A stretch of 64,000 nt of DNA from Diorhabda sublineata (lineage: Eukaryota > Arthropoda > Insecta > Coleoptera > Chrysomelidae): assembly GCF_026230105.1 (NCBI RefSeq), contig NC_079480.1:25090488-25154487 (forward strand), written 5' to 3'. Under the pieces are notes generated by a model. That model saw nothing but the letters and a program-made list of their open reading frames with translations, made no database searches and had not been told where the DNA came from. Both the position numbers and the translations under genes were made by a program. Numbering within the stretch: the first letter of the stretch is position 1; each line of letters opens with the position of its first letter. This document shows, piece by piece, positions 25,021 to 36,703 of this stretch.

Positions 25021-26809
25021 CGTCGCCCCAAATTTACATGGTTGTATGTAACAAGGTTCTAGGTTTCATAAGCTTTATTCTGCTACTCTCACATAGATGA
25101 TAGCACGTATACAAACCTCTAAAATTACAAAATTTCAAAGTTGTATGTTTTCAAACATTACGATTGAGTTAACAGAGTTGTATGTTAAACTTTCAAGTTC
25201 TTAAGACAGAGTTTTAACGAAATTGTTTTGGTGTATGTTATAAAAAACAACTATGTAATATTCTCTCAGGTAGTTTAAGGTTATATTAAAACGTTTCATG
25301 TGTTGAGTGAGGAAGAAATTGAAAAATTAAATCAAAATTAAAGGAAAAGAAGGTACAGTGTGTGAAGATGAAAGAAAAGAATATGAATTCCACATAACCG
25401 AAAAAGAGAGCGTGAGGAATGAACGAAAAAACGATAGAGATAGACAGCTATTTGTCTTTTGATCTACAGAACGTCCTCACATGTCCAAAAGCTCATATAA
25501 TAATCTTCTTTTATAAAAGTAAACTAAATGTTTATAATATGACGGCCCATTTATAAATAGGGAAAAAAGTATATTACGTAGTATGGCCGAAGACTTTGCA
25601 AGGAAGAGCTGTAAATGACATTGCAAGTTCATTTTATAAAATTCTAAATAAAGTCTTTACTGATCATCTTGATATAACAAAGTTAGTGCTTTGGAGTGAT
25701 AGTTGCGTGCCATAGAATGGAAACAGTTTATCAGTTACGCAGTTGCTCAAATCATACAAACATATAAAATTGTGGTAAAAGTTAAAATGAAATTTTCTGT
25801 CCCTGGTCATTCTTGCAAACAAGAAGTAGACGCAGTACACAGCTGCATAGGAAGGAGTTTACGGAAAATGGAATATTTTTCTTCAATTCCACCTGTACTT
25901 TGTTCAAGTTATGCAGATGCAACCAGTGTACTTCTTTGACTTCCAAGCAGGTGCACGCCTCTGGAATTATAGCTAAGTACCATATTCTAAAGTTTGCATG
26001 CTCCAATTTAACAAAGATCATGCCATTAAAATATAAAACTTCTTTCACCCAACAAGATTAGACCGTTGCCCACGTTCGACATACCTTGCTTAAAAAGACA
26101 GAAATTACACAGAGACCCGAGAAGTCAATGAAACTGCAAACATTAAAAAATACAAAGGTATTTCTAGTTGAAAATAATATAGATACGTTGCGCAGCATGA
26201 TAAAATGGATGCCAGCTGTGGATAAACAATATTATGACACCATTATTTGTTCAACTGCTACAGCAAATGAAGAAAAAGAAAAAATAACAATTTTATAGTA
26301 TTCTGTTGTTACTCAATTAATTGTCTTATAGGAACCCTGCTTATGTTTAAAAACATAAATGTTTAAAAAATTTATTTTGAAAATATTTTACAAGGGTTTT
26401 CGAATTTTTCTTATTTACACTAAATGTACTCAGACGTAAGCTATTTTTTATTCTATAGTTTTTTTACATTGATAAAGTAATAAATACTTTTATTTTTTGT
26501 TAAGTAAAGTGTTTTTCATGTTGTTGTTCAAAGGTATATGAAACGTTTATAAAATACAAACACACTATACAAGAATCTCAAAGTTGTATGTTTTCAAAAA
26601 AATATTATTTGTTTCAAGCAACGAGAATACTTATAGAAAACTTTTAATTTAGTTCATTATGAAATATTCCAATGCTAAAACTAATTAGATTTATCATCAT
26701 TTTTTTATTTATATCTACAGTTTTGTGGGTTGTTGTATTTTAAAACTGCTTTTTCTCGAATCTACGAGTACAATAATGTTATTTAGAACACTGTAATTTT
26801 GGGGCGACG
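25021..26809 (+). mobile_element. DNA transposon with matching ends and 4-bp duplication
   Basis: The left end CGTCGCCCCAAATTTACA (25021-25038) and the right end, as reverse complement CGTCGCCCCAAAATTACA (26809-26792), match at 17 of 18 bases. Both ends are flanked by ATTT (25017-25020 and 26810-26813), a probable 4-bp target-site duplication. A subterminal motif, CAAAGTTGTATGTTTTCAAA, occurs near both ends in the same orientation (about 25136 and 26579). The interior holds a degraded protein gene, listed separately. The superfamily is not identified; a 4-bp duplication is compatible with the Sola group, but I cannot show this. Confidence 0.75.
25330..26300 (+). pseudogene. Degraded protein of the 25.0-26.8 kb transposon
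   Basis: Read across frames: DERKEYEFHITEKESVRNER, FDLQNVLTCPKAH, FFYKSKLNVYNMTAHL, GKKVYYVVWPKTLQGRAVND, ITKLVLWSDSCVP, FSVPGHSCKQEVDAVHSCIG, and a VYFFDFQAGA-like piece. The set and order resemble a widespread insect repeat-encoded protein with 'LWsDnC..QN' and 'pGHs...vD.vHs.Ie' motifs, whose regularly spaced Asp and His residues suggest a transposase-type nuclease. I do not know an established name for this family. About five frameshifts or stops are present (for example a stop after SDSCVP), so it is inactive. Its placement between matching terminal repeats supports a transposase role by inference. Confidence 0.6.
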
Positions 26810-27084
26810 ATTTGTTCGATTTTTTTTGCTAGTTAAAATTAAATTGGTATTAACTATACTAGATGATAATAATTATTTCGATATTTTGTTTATAAAATAA
26901 CCAAGAAGTTTTAAGAGATTCCAAAATAAAATTTAACTGCTCACATTTTATTATAGATTCAGAAATAGGCTATTGAAATTTGACCAACTTCTTGAAAACA
27001 TTTATCAATACATTTCCTACTTGCCCCATTGGAATTGAGAGCGATACAAGCTTTCGTTTTCGATCTCCTTCTTTCGTGTGCCTT

Positions 27085-27750
27085 GTCCAGTCTCCCTGAT
27101 GTAGACAATCACCATATCAAAAATTGTAGGATCCTCTGCCAAGCGAAAAAGTTCACCAACCCTTTTTATGCCAGGTCAATTCCTGAATCCAGCTTATAAC
27201 CAAGATTTAATGTCTTTCGGCAATTTATGGTCGTCATTTGTTGCATTTTAACTTTCTCGTTTCTTCCTGTTATTTAATGGTCCCGACCTTTAGAGTCTAC
27301 GTCTCTACTTCATACAGCAAAACCGACCATATATAGTTTTAAACATGCGTGGTTTTAACCTATATTTTTATGAAAATTATAGAATTTGCTTCCGATTGAG
27401 CTGAGCGCTAATAAATTTATTTATTGTGCACTATAAAGTCATGCGTTGAGAATCAGATTTCAGAAAACTACTCCTTGTGTTAAGCGGAGAAGCTTTCTTA
27501 TATCTGTTTTCTTGATTTCGATGTGTGCACCTTCCAAGATGTCTTCTTAAACATAGGACAGCACTTGTTGGATATTAATCGTGATGGTCGTGTTCTTGAT
27601 ATGCTTTGTCGTATACCAGTGGAAAGTAATCAATGGACTATCAGCCTAGTATCTTGGATAGCCATCTGAAGAATATTTTAGTGTGTCGCATACCATTGTT
27701 TATAAATAACTTCATTAGAAAGATGTCGCCTTCACTTTTGTTCATTAGAT
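27085..27750 (-). pseudogene. LINE C-terminal remnant (RTE/craft-like)
   Basis: On the minus strand the clearest block is PGIKRVGELFRLAEDPTIFD followed by MVIVYIRETGQGTRKKEI. It is preceded by KSWLxAGFRN (x marks a stop). This fits the end of LINE proteins of the 'Wl.nireWtgi......L.rlAeDr..w..mvanlr...GTrkkk' type. Further up are LKPRMFKTIYGRFCC and RSGPLNN, equivalent to the thumb region 'lrrRmlkcYvwsvLLYG.EtWTl'. Stops and frameshifts are frequent. The RT core is missing. Confidence 0.55.
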
Positions 27751-28589
27751 TATTGAAGAAATCATTGGATGCAAGAATTGAGGAGACCGATAACTTTTTT
27801 TGTCAACCCTAAACAATCAGGACTCAAGCATTTACCAATAATGATAACTTCCATTGTACCTGAAATAAATGATTAGATTGCAATGTTTTTACAAATAATA
27901 CCAATTCGGGTAGGAAGAATTCATATATAAATATTATAGTCCCATCAGATTTCAGTTTATTCCCCATTTTATTTCAGATCAAATCACGCAAAAATAAGGC
28001 TGTTTTGTGTGTATATATATATAGCTTTTCGATGTTTCCTTTCTCACAATAAAAAGTTCCGAGGTAACGTAACGGTAAATACATCGAAAGTTTGCAGAAA
28101 ACGTAGACGTAGTTGAAGTGGTTTGATTGAATTAGAACCTCCCTAAGATATAAACAGAAAAAGGTTTCGTTATTAAATTAGAACCTTCCCTCTAGAAACT
28201 ACTTTCTAATATGCGGTAGATAGGTGGTTTCAATTACTGAATGCTGTTTGATTTCATTGAAAGGAATCTTTGATTTCTTAAGATATTTTCAGGTGATTAA
28301 TCGTAATGGAATTCTGTTACATGAAAGAAAATCTATCATGGTCGTCACTAGAAATATCAGACTCCATATTCATCATAATTTCACTCTAATGTAGCCAAAC
28401 ATTTAAATTAATTAGTATTGTACTTGAAAATATTTGAATAAACTGATTTTGGAAGAACCATTTTTGATTTTCAATACGTAAAATGGAATAGACTGAACAA
28501 AAAAAAAAACGTTTCTCCGTAATTTCATACAAATATTTATTGTTGCCTCACAAATAAGGCTTTATTTGGTAAATATAAGTATGACATAG

Positions 28590-29200
28590 AATTTTAGCAC
28601 GTTCTTCAAATATTTTTGAATTTTGTAGAGAGATAATAGTTACAGGGAGTCAAATCTCTCGGATACGGTGGTTGATTGAAGATTTTTAATTCGCGTTTGA
28701 CCAGAAAACCTCTCACAATTATGCTATAATGTGATGGCGCATTATACTGGTGGACAATAATTTTATTTTCTCTCCCTAAATCGTCTGTTTTATGGCAAAT
28801 TGCTTCTAGTAGACGCCTTACAAAGGTTAAGTAGTACGCCGTTTAACTCTCTGTTTAACTCTCTCTCCACGAATTCATGGTGAGCTCCACTCCACGGTGA
28901 TCCAAGAAAACGATTAACTTTGTTTTTCGACCGACTTTGAAGTGGATGTTTCGGTTTTCGATATTCACAAACCCATGTCTCGTCGCTAGTAATGATGTAT
29001 TTCATAAATGTAGAGCGTTGAGCTACTTATGTGTAAAAGATTCAGGTTTTTGGTACGACACGATTCATACCAAAAACATTAACCAATGTACGTTGAGTCA
29101 ATCCATAAGAGATCTTGAGAGCTTTTACTATCTCTCGGAAGTCGATATGACAAGTTTACTTTTTCGCAATTTTTTTTGATGTTATCTTCATTAACAAACT
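28590..29200 (-). pseudogene. Mariner transposase relic with first catalytic motif
   Basis: Minus-strand pieces in order: VNEDNIKKNCEKVNLSYRL and LKISYGLTQRTL (helix-turn-helix region), then the open segment MKYIITSDETWVCEYRKPKH, QSRSKNKVNRFL and HHEFVERELN, then VHQYNAPSHYSIIVRGFLVK and NQPPYPRDLTPCNYYLST. SDETW carries the first catalytic Asp of DD34D, and YPRDLTPCNY the third. The second Asp, in the 'HDNAPSH' motif, reads as Tyr (HQYNAPSH), so the triad is broken even apart from the frameshifts. No clear terminal repeats were found. It sits 270 bp upstream of the EGF exon. Confidence 0.75.
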
Positions 29201-29466
29201 TGGATGGGACAGGATTCGGAGGATTTCATGATCTTCACTGAATGCTTTCACTCAAATAATTGAGTTTGCTATATAGCAGACCCACAGAAACAAGTTTGTA
29301 AGCTTTTAAAAGATTCCGTAAACGAACAGACTTTAATTCAAATAAGAAGTATAAATTTGGGAAAAGATAATTTCACATTTGATCAGACTATTTGTTATTT
29401 CTACTTTTCCATTCAAATTGGTCTCATTATTTTAGAATAATTTCAAGCAAATTTATCTGTTTGCAG

Positions 29467-29626
29467 GTGTACAATGACGAGCTCCAGCCGCACGTCGTGT
29501 CTTTAATAATATCGGAAGCCGAAGGAGTTAGTGCAACGTGTCCTAATGATTGTTCAGGACGAGGATCATGCTATTTAGGGAAATGTGACTGCATCGATGG
29601 GTTCCAAGGAATAGATTGTTCTAAAA
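29467..29626 (+). CDS. Ten-m: Teneurin exon: start of the EGF-like array
   Basis: This 160-nt exon (phase 0 in, phase 1 out) encodes about 53 residues. VYNDELQPHVVSLIISEAEG links the preceding segment to a first EGF-like repeat with six cysteines (CPNDCSGRGSCYLGKCDC onward, ending DCSK). Teneurins carry eight EGF-like repeats here, used for covalent dimerisation through later repeats. The acceptor is TTTGCAG and the donor is TAAAA|GTGAGT. The continuation, normally a second EGF repeat beginning VCPVLCS in other insects, was not found in the rest of the window, so the next intron is long or the assembly is broken here. Confidence 0.92.
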
Positions 29627-30829
29627 GTGAGTATTTTTTGATGAACAATTGCTTTATTTATCATATAATTATGAGGTAATAATATTCTTCAATAAGATGA
29701 CTCTATCAATCCAGTGTTCTGATAATTTCAGCAAAAAATTTATATTTTTACTCAACAAAATTAGCATAATGAAGTCGTCAAGCAGTAAGTTATTTGTAAA
29801 CAATTTTGAAGTATATCCATTAATTAAACTAAAAAATTTTGTAGCTATCCTAGAAATATTCATAAGACAGACTTTTTGACGAAATAATATTGTCATAGAA
29901 ACAACTAATACTTGTAGTGAATAATTTTTAAAATTTCTCAAAGCACCTTTGAGTGTTCAACTAAAATTCGGAGGGTGCATATCATAATCGTATCTCACCC
30001 GACCAGCTCTTTCTTTCAACGGTTTATTGGTAAATAAAAACTTCAAACAGCTTCAAGCTATAAAACAGAGGTTATCAAAACAACTTGTCCCAACCTGATT
30101 TATGTTTTATACATTTTTATATCCCGTACTTTTATAAGTCATTTCGCAAACATCGTATAAATTCCAACTATATACGACTATAGTTGATTTGATTCCCAAC
30201 TTAATTCCTATGTGTTGTATATAAAATATATCGGGAAATAGCGACTTTTTATAGTAATTTTTTATATCTAAAATTACAGTTGTAAAAGTTCAACAGTTTA
30301 ATGCGTGAAGAAATTACCAATTTATTGTAGTAAACTATGTCATCATTGAATTCAAATCGAATATGACATTGATTTTGATGAAAAATTTCACATCTTTGAA
30401 ATAAAAACGCGTAACTGCACGTTATTAAGAACTTATGAGATATTTATAACAGAAATTGATAATTACGTGAACAACACCAGATGACATAACCTCACAATAA
30501 TACAAAAACCATTGACAAGTTTGACGATATGACAACGTTGACAAAATGTGACGCGTAATAGTATTTTTATACTTCAGTTTATGATTGTTTTGAGCACCAA
30601 GCAAGTCAAAGAGGATAAACCTACGATTTAAAGAGAAAAAAATGCCTTGGTAGTTGATTCCTCAAGCTTGTACTTCTCCAAAAAAATAAATCCCGATAAA
30701 TTGAAGTTCTGAGTGTCTGCAGGCGAACTCGGTGTTCATAAGCCCCGTCTGCCTGTCGAATAGGTTTTGAAAATACTGCTTTAGGCTAAACAGCTCGGAA
30801 GGGTACCTGCCCTAGTCAGGTCAGCAACC

Positions 30830-30955
30830 TTTGTTCTATGCTGAACGCACTGTTTACACCACTACTACACCAACACTCATAGTAACACTGCCTGACACGC
30901 GTTTCTTTAAACAAGTTATCGTCTTCAGAGACTGAAGGTAAACCTATATCACCAA
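30830..30955 (+). repeat. Copy of the AAGTTATCRTCTTCAG repeat family
   Basis: Contains 'cacgcgtttctttaaacaag' followed by TTATCGTCTTCAGAGACTGA. The same core appears at 58695-58737 (plus) and as reverse complement at 35050-35075. In the 30.8-kb and 58.7-kb copies the upstream part also matches loosely (a run of 'actatcacaacatat'-like trinucleotides). The parent element is not identified. Confidence 0.5.
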
Positions 30956-31199
30956 CGGTTCCAGAAAATCCAACTTATTTGTTCTATGCACTAGGCTGTC
31001 CAACTTTCCGGTCAACTCTGAATCGCGCAGCAATACTCCAAAGATGGAAGAATCTGGATCTTTCAGAAAATTACTAGATGTAAAGCCGTTTCGTATAAAA
31101 GAGGTTGAAGAAGTTTTTGTTGCCCTGTCCCAATGAATTCACCCAACAAACGTCTTTAAGGTATTGGTGATATTATATGTCCAAAATTTGAAAAAAACG

Positions 31200-31740
31200 G
31201 CAGCCTGAGTCTTTACTGCATTCAACTCGATCAGATCTATTTCTGTCTGCAGATTTGAACGACTACACCAGTGTGTTATCGTCGGCGAAGCTATAGATCA
31301 GGTTTGCAGTTTTGTCGATTACTTCGTTGATGTACTGGAAAAAGAGAATAGGGGACAGGTTACATCCCTGAAAAACTGCAGCGTTGACCTCAAACCTTTT
31401 TTAGTTGTCCACCGATAGCTACCTAGATGTATCGGATTTTGAGAAAGCTACTAAGCTTGTCGATAAGTGAGAAGACAAACAATACCTAATTTATTTAGAA
31501 GGTTCGGATGCCAGAACCTGCCAAAAGCCTTAGATAGGTCCTATGGAATTGTTCTGGATTCCTCAACTTTCTCTATAGCTTGAGTTTAGACGCTAGTGAC
31601 ATAGGCCAGGAGATCCCCGGTTGATCTATGTTTATGAAAGTCGTATTGATGGTCACTGATGATGTAGGTAGACTCAAAATATGTCAATATTTGATGGTTA
31701 ACGACCTTAGCAATAACAAAGAATGAAGAAGATATTCATC
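31200..31740 (-). pseudogene. LINE reverse transcriptase core (jockey/I type)
   Basis: The minus strand reads FEVNAAVFQGCNLSPILFFQ then YINEVIDKTANLIYSFADDN without a stop. This is the 'vPQGsvLSP.LFl.yINDl' block followed by the catalytic FADD motif. Upstream, in other frames, are LTYFESTYIISDHQYDFHKH (RT finger, 'l...i.d.QyGFr'), RSTGDLLAYVTS, EDLSKAF and RFWHPNLLNKLG (the first catalytic block, with SKAF where 'DfsKAFD' is expected). The order is that of a LINE RT domain. Frameshifts separate the blocks and the thumb is missing. Confidence 0.7.
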
Positions 31741-34700
31741 TTTGGCTCCAATAGGATTGTATTGGTGGTAATCATCACAAGTTGTGAACTACTACACAAA
31801 TATACATTATAATAAGACTTTCTTTCAACCAGAAACTGTAATACTCTTTTTGTTTTTCAAATTATATGAATTGAGGATTTGAATTTACATTTAGCTTACT
31901 GACAATGTGAAACTTTTGTATCTAACAATCGAATCTGATTTTTATATTTTATTTGCACCACGTTTTTTATTATAGTGAATTTTTCTTGAAAAAGTTATAT
32001 AAGTGAATGTGTTGAGAGTGGACAACATTATTGAGTACAACTGTTTATTGCTTTTACTAGTTCTTCCTGTTGAACTCTTAAAATATCTTTAATTACAGCA
32101 TCATTACCTTTCAAAATGAAGAACTTTCTTTCATTTTAACTTCCTAATTTTTCGGTTTTCTTTGTTTGTTTATATATGAATGAATCCAGTGAAGCACATT
32201 GATCCACTTTCCGATTAAAAGAAGTGGTTTTTAAATAGTGGATCTTATGGAAACGTGTATTTTTTCACATAAACTTGAGTTCAATAGCAATCATATTCGG
32301 TTGTTGAACATAGACCCTCTACTATTAATCCTAAAAGTACGAAATTTGACATACGTCCTTCTATTCCTTTTGCTTCGTTGCTTGTAAGTGAATTCGAAAT
32401 ACCTCGAATCCTTTCCGTCCTTGAAATACTTCAAACGGATGTTTTTTTTTTCGATTCTAATATTCTATTCTGATTTAAAAAGATTACTTCAACCACAACA
32501 ATTCATTGAAATAAGCAGTATAAGGCCCAAGGAATACTTAATACATGTCATGCGCTTAGGATAATTTTTTTTAATAAATTCATGCAATTTTTATTTGTCT
32601 ATGGGAAAAATATTTCACAATTTACTTTTAGAATTATATTGAACCTTCTTATGATGACAGCTTTTGCTGTAAATCCAAATATTATGTATATAGAATAAGA
32701 TGAAACATCATTGGATATTTTCCTTCTATACCAGTTATTCCAAACTTCATTAACGATGCAAGACAAGATGAGCGAAGTTGTGATCCTTGGAGTATAGTCG
32801 TATAAAATGACTATCGTAAGTACAAAGATTGTGATATTCAACATCCAATTATTTCCTTTCAATTTTACAGTTAAATTGTAACCTTACGATTGTTAAATTT
32901 GTATCCTTTGTATAATTCCACGCCATTTTTCTTTTTTCAAACAAATAAGTAACTTTGCAATTTGCTTATATTTATATTTGGTAAACAGTACGAAACAAAT
33001 TGAAAAATTAAACAAACTGGACGTGCTTGAACGAGAAAAGTACAATTTGAGAGTTAATCAAAATTATTTATTTCAAACCTCACAAAACTACAGAAATATT
33101 TTGAGATTTTGAGTGAAATAATTTATTGCTTACACATAAAACAATAAAAAGCTCTAAATTCTTATTAAATTTTTTATTAAAAAATCCATTTTTCTATAAT
33201 TAAATTCAAATAATTGATGTTGAAGTATATTTTCACCTCAATATCAGATGACATATTACTAATTCTCTTATTTATATAAATAGGGTCTACTTTGAACTAT
33301 CTCAATTCTATTTACGGCTTCTAGGAAATATATTTCTCTAAAAGTGAGTGTCTTTTCTTATCAGTGTGCTTCATATACTTTAGTGGAGTCTCAGTTGCTC
33401 TTTTCAGTAAATCTCTTTTGGCAGAAACCTGCCCTCGAAATAAGCCCTACTTTTACATGTCGATAAAACAATTCTGAGAAACGAACGTTTTAGTTATAGC
33501 AAAATTGAATATATTTCATAACCTTTTCAAAGTTTTTACTTCGAGAAATTAAACGAACTTTCCTTATTATATATGTAACATCAAATACAGTGATGGAATG
33601 CCTCAATTATATCGGAAACAGGTTGTTAATAATGTTAATGTTAATTTTTATGAATACACATTATTTAATAACCAGAATATCCCCGTCTATCTATACATCG
33701 AAGAGGAAGTCTGTAGGGGCTGTACGTTGTTCTATGTTGTTCGAAACATATCTCGAGTTCAAAAGCTTCCCTGACTAATTGTGAGTTTTCCAAAAGAATG
33801 AATAAATATATTTGCAGTGTCACTAAGTTTATTTCAAATAGATAGTTCCAAAGAACTCTTTAGGTACAATATGAAAAAATGCCTGTGATCAATAGCCTAA
33901 GTCTGAGGCTATCCGTATCTTCTATAAACACACACAAGTTGTGAAGAAACTCAAGAAATATTAAGCTCTGTCTATATTGATGATTTAGTAACTTTCAAAA
34001 GTGTTCATAACTAATTTGAACAATTTGAAAATGGACATAAGGTAGTTAAGGACAAGAAACGTTGTGAATATCCTTCCATCTCAAACATAGAATGGAATTA
34101 GCTGGAGAAGGAAAAACTTGTTCATTTTTCTTAAAAATAGCGAGTGTAATTTAGACCACAAGACTGAAGTGAGACTTCTTCAGCTCCAGCTATAATTAAG
34201 TGGTTATCTTCTTGTTTGATGCGGTGTATTACAACTTGCTGCTAAAAGTTTTCCTAATTCTACATCTGCTCTACTCATTGAGCAAAAACAACGAACCACA
34301 AAAATCAAGTGAAACATCGTCAGCTCCAGCTACAAGTATATTTAATCATAGATTTTTTATTTTTATTCATTATTTTTATTATCAAAATCATCACTAATTA
34401 CAGTGGATAGTTTGAGAACTCAGATACAAATGTTTTAGTGATCTGCATCGATTATTGTTCAATGTCTTATGGTACTATCAATTCGGTTATTATTAATTTG
34501 TTGTTCAAATTCATCTTGAAGAGAGTTTCCTGAGAGTTTTCCACCTCCAGACATCGAAATCTTCTGCCAAAATTAATTGCAACATACAATAAGTATAGTC
34601 TTATACAAAATATATTCTAGTTATAGCTATAGGAGGGATGAAAAGCGAAAACGATAACTCCAAATAATCTACAATCTAATGGCAAATATATGATATGATC

Positions 34701-35044
34701 AACTATCTTATTGGCAAAATGTGAATAACTACAATTATGATTCACCAATATGGATATCACAAAGGTATTGTGGTAAAATTGAATAACTATCTCGCAATCA
34801 CCCACACGGTCCAACTTTTCGTAATGCTCTCAACACTCATGAATCAGCTTATTCCCAAAGTGAAGCGTACATAAAGAAGTTTTACTTCATAAATGTGCTT
34901 ATATTGTTTCAATAGCATCCTTGATATTTAGAAAGCCACGACAAATCAGACGGAAAGATAAGGGCAACTTTAACCAAAAGCAATCCATAATTTGGTTTTT
35001 CTCCTACTTTCATCAAACTCTCATAACTTGACTGTGAACTCAAC

Positions 35045-35080
35045 AGTTTACCTCTGAAGATGATAACTTGGTTCTGGCCA
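35045..35080 (-). repeat. Short copy of the AAGTTATCRTCTTCAG family
   Basis: Reads CTCTGAAGATGATAACTTGG on the plus strand, so it is inverted relative to the copies at 30.9 and 58.7 kb. Only the core was recognised here. Confidence 0.45.
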
Positions 35081-36105
35081 GCTCTTTCTCCTTGAAAAAT
35101 TCCTCATGGACTGTTTTCTGACAGTTTCACCATTCTTGTTAGTTTATTTGGGACACCGCGTGCTCTAAAGTCTTCTCGATATTCACCGACTACTAGGTTA
35201 TGATTCAATTTTTATTCATTTGAAGACATCAAAAGTCACACATTAAAATCAGTTTCAACTGTTGATTAGTGTGTATGAAACGACTGCAGTTTGATGATTT
35301 CTCTACAAAGCAAAATGAGACGCTGTCGTGTCTTTGGCATTTTCACCCTTTCTCCCTGGTTTTCCGCTAGGACGCTTCCAAACAAAAGCACGCATTTGAA
35401 AATTTAATGTAACGTGAAATTTCACCTTGGCAATAAATAACTCTTGATAAGACTCATAAGCATTAATAACAGGATAATATTCCTTCGAAGGAAAACATTT
35501 AGGATTTCCGATAACTTAATGTTATAGGCGTGTTTGTATTTGAAGCGAAGCAATAAAATGTCTATTTCCAAGATTTCGAGAAAGAGAATTCCAACGAAGG
35601 ATCAATACTTTATTATTTATAAACGGAAAGTGAGAATATACAAGCATTCATGTATGTATTTATGTAATGAACTATCCTTCCACATCTTTAATTCAATTGA
35701 GATATACACCAATTCCATAAGAAATTCGAAGAAAAGGAATAGTAGAGTGCAATAAAATCCATGTGCTCATTTATATATGTGATTATATTATATATAACTA
35801 ATCCTTTTGAGTTATACTCACCTTCAAACAAAGGTTTTTGTTGCTTATTTCAAGGTTTCAAATTGAGAGTAAAATTTTATTGTCTCCTCATTGAAGAAAA
35901 TTAAGATTCTAAATTTGTAGAAATCACTAAATATAATTCACGAAAAAGACAACAATTTAAATGAATTCAGTAAATGATTTGTATATTCATAAGCAGTCGA
36001 GATGATTTTTTTTATTTTTTTCATCCACAAACGTCTCTAACTCAACTTCGACAGTACCTAGAAACAATCACAATCTGTGAAGGAGTTACAATAAAAAATG
36101 TTACA

Positions 36106-36253
36106 ATCAACAGGATATGTTCAATTTTTCATAAATTATTGAATTGAGTATTGGTGTATATATTACGTCCCAAGCCCGATCTTGTACGGAATCGAGCTTC
36201 GTACAATGAATTTGTACGAAGTCCGATCTGTACAAGCCATTTTGTATGGAGTC
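36106..36253 (+). repeat. 148-bp direct repeat, copy 1
   Basis: Starts ATCAACAGGATATGTTC and ends TTTTGTATGGAGTC. It is almost identical to 36501-36648, with one visible difference (TATATATT versus TATATGTT). It includes about 55 bp of apparent flank plus the start of the inverted-repeat element. Confidence 0.85.
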
Positions 36254-36378
36254 GAGATTGGCGGTCTTCGGACAGAGATGATTATACGAAGTCGACTCTG
36301 TACAACGCTGGTTGTACGGAGTCGGAGCATCGATACTCACTCGGTAATGAGCGCGTTATTCCGAAGTAGTACACGCAA

Positions 36379-36403
36379 CCTAACCTAACCTAACCTAACC
36401 TAA
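36379..36403. repeat. (CCTAA)5 telomere-type repeat
   Basis: Five CCTAA units, the complement of the insect telomere repeat TTAGG, immediately inside the left arm of the fold-back element. Confidence 0.95.
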
Positions 36404-36500
36404 CATAACAATAGATGGTAGCCAACTAGCCGGAGAACATACTTTCAATCACAATAACTACGTTTGTGTTTACTAACATCTTAATAGCGCGCTCATCAAT

Positions 36501-36648
36501 ATCAACAGGATATGTTCAATTTTTCATAAATTATTGAATTGAGTATTGGTGTATATGTTACGTCCCAAGCCCGATCTTGTACGGAATCGAGCTTCGTACA
36601 ATGAATTTGTACGAAGTCCGATCTGTACAAGCCATTTTGTATGGAGTC
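36501..36648 (+). repeat. 148-bp direct repeat, copy 2
   Basis: Near-identical to 36106-36253, at an offset of 395 bp. It is followed within 5 bp by the (TTAGG)10 array. Confidence 0.85.
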
Positions 36649-36653
36649 TATTG

Positions 36654-36703
36654 TTAGGTTAGGTTAGGTTAGGTTAGGTTAGGTTAGGTTAGGTTAGGTT
36701 AGG
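36654..36703. repeat. (TTAGG)10 interstitial telomere-type repeat
   Basis: Ten uninterrupted TTAGG units, the standard arthropod telomere sequence, at the inner end of the right arm of the fold-back element. Confidence 0.95.

Larger units (their letters stand above)
24957..29466 (+). other. Teneurin intron, 4.5 kb
   Basis: The donor is GTAAGTGA and the acceptor is CTGTTTGCAG. It contains a DNA transposon at 25021-26809, a LINE tail on the minus strand near 27.1-27.75 kb and a mariner relic on the minus strand near 28.6-29.2 kb. I see nothing recognisable in 27.75-28.55 kb. Confidence 0.75.

Noticed and set aside
36379..36703. Possible chromosome end, from TTAGG repeats
   Set aside because: Arrays are only 25 and 50 bp, face each other inside a fold-back element and are flanked by ordinary gene-intron sequence.
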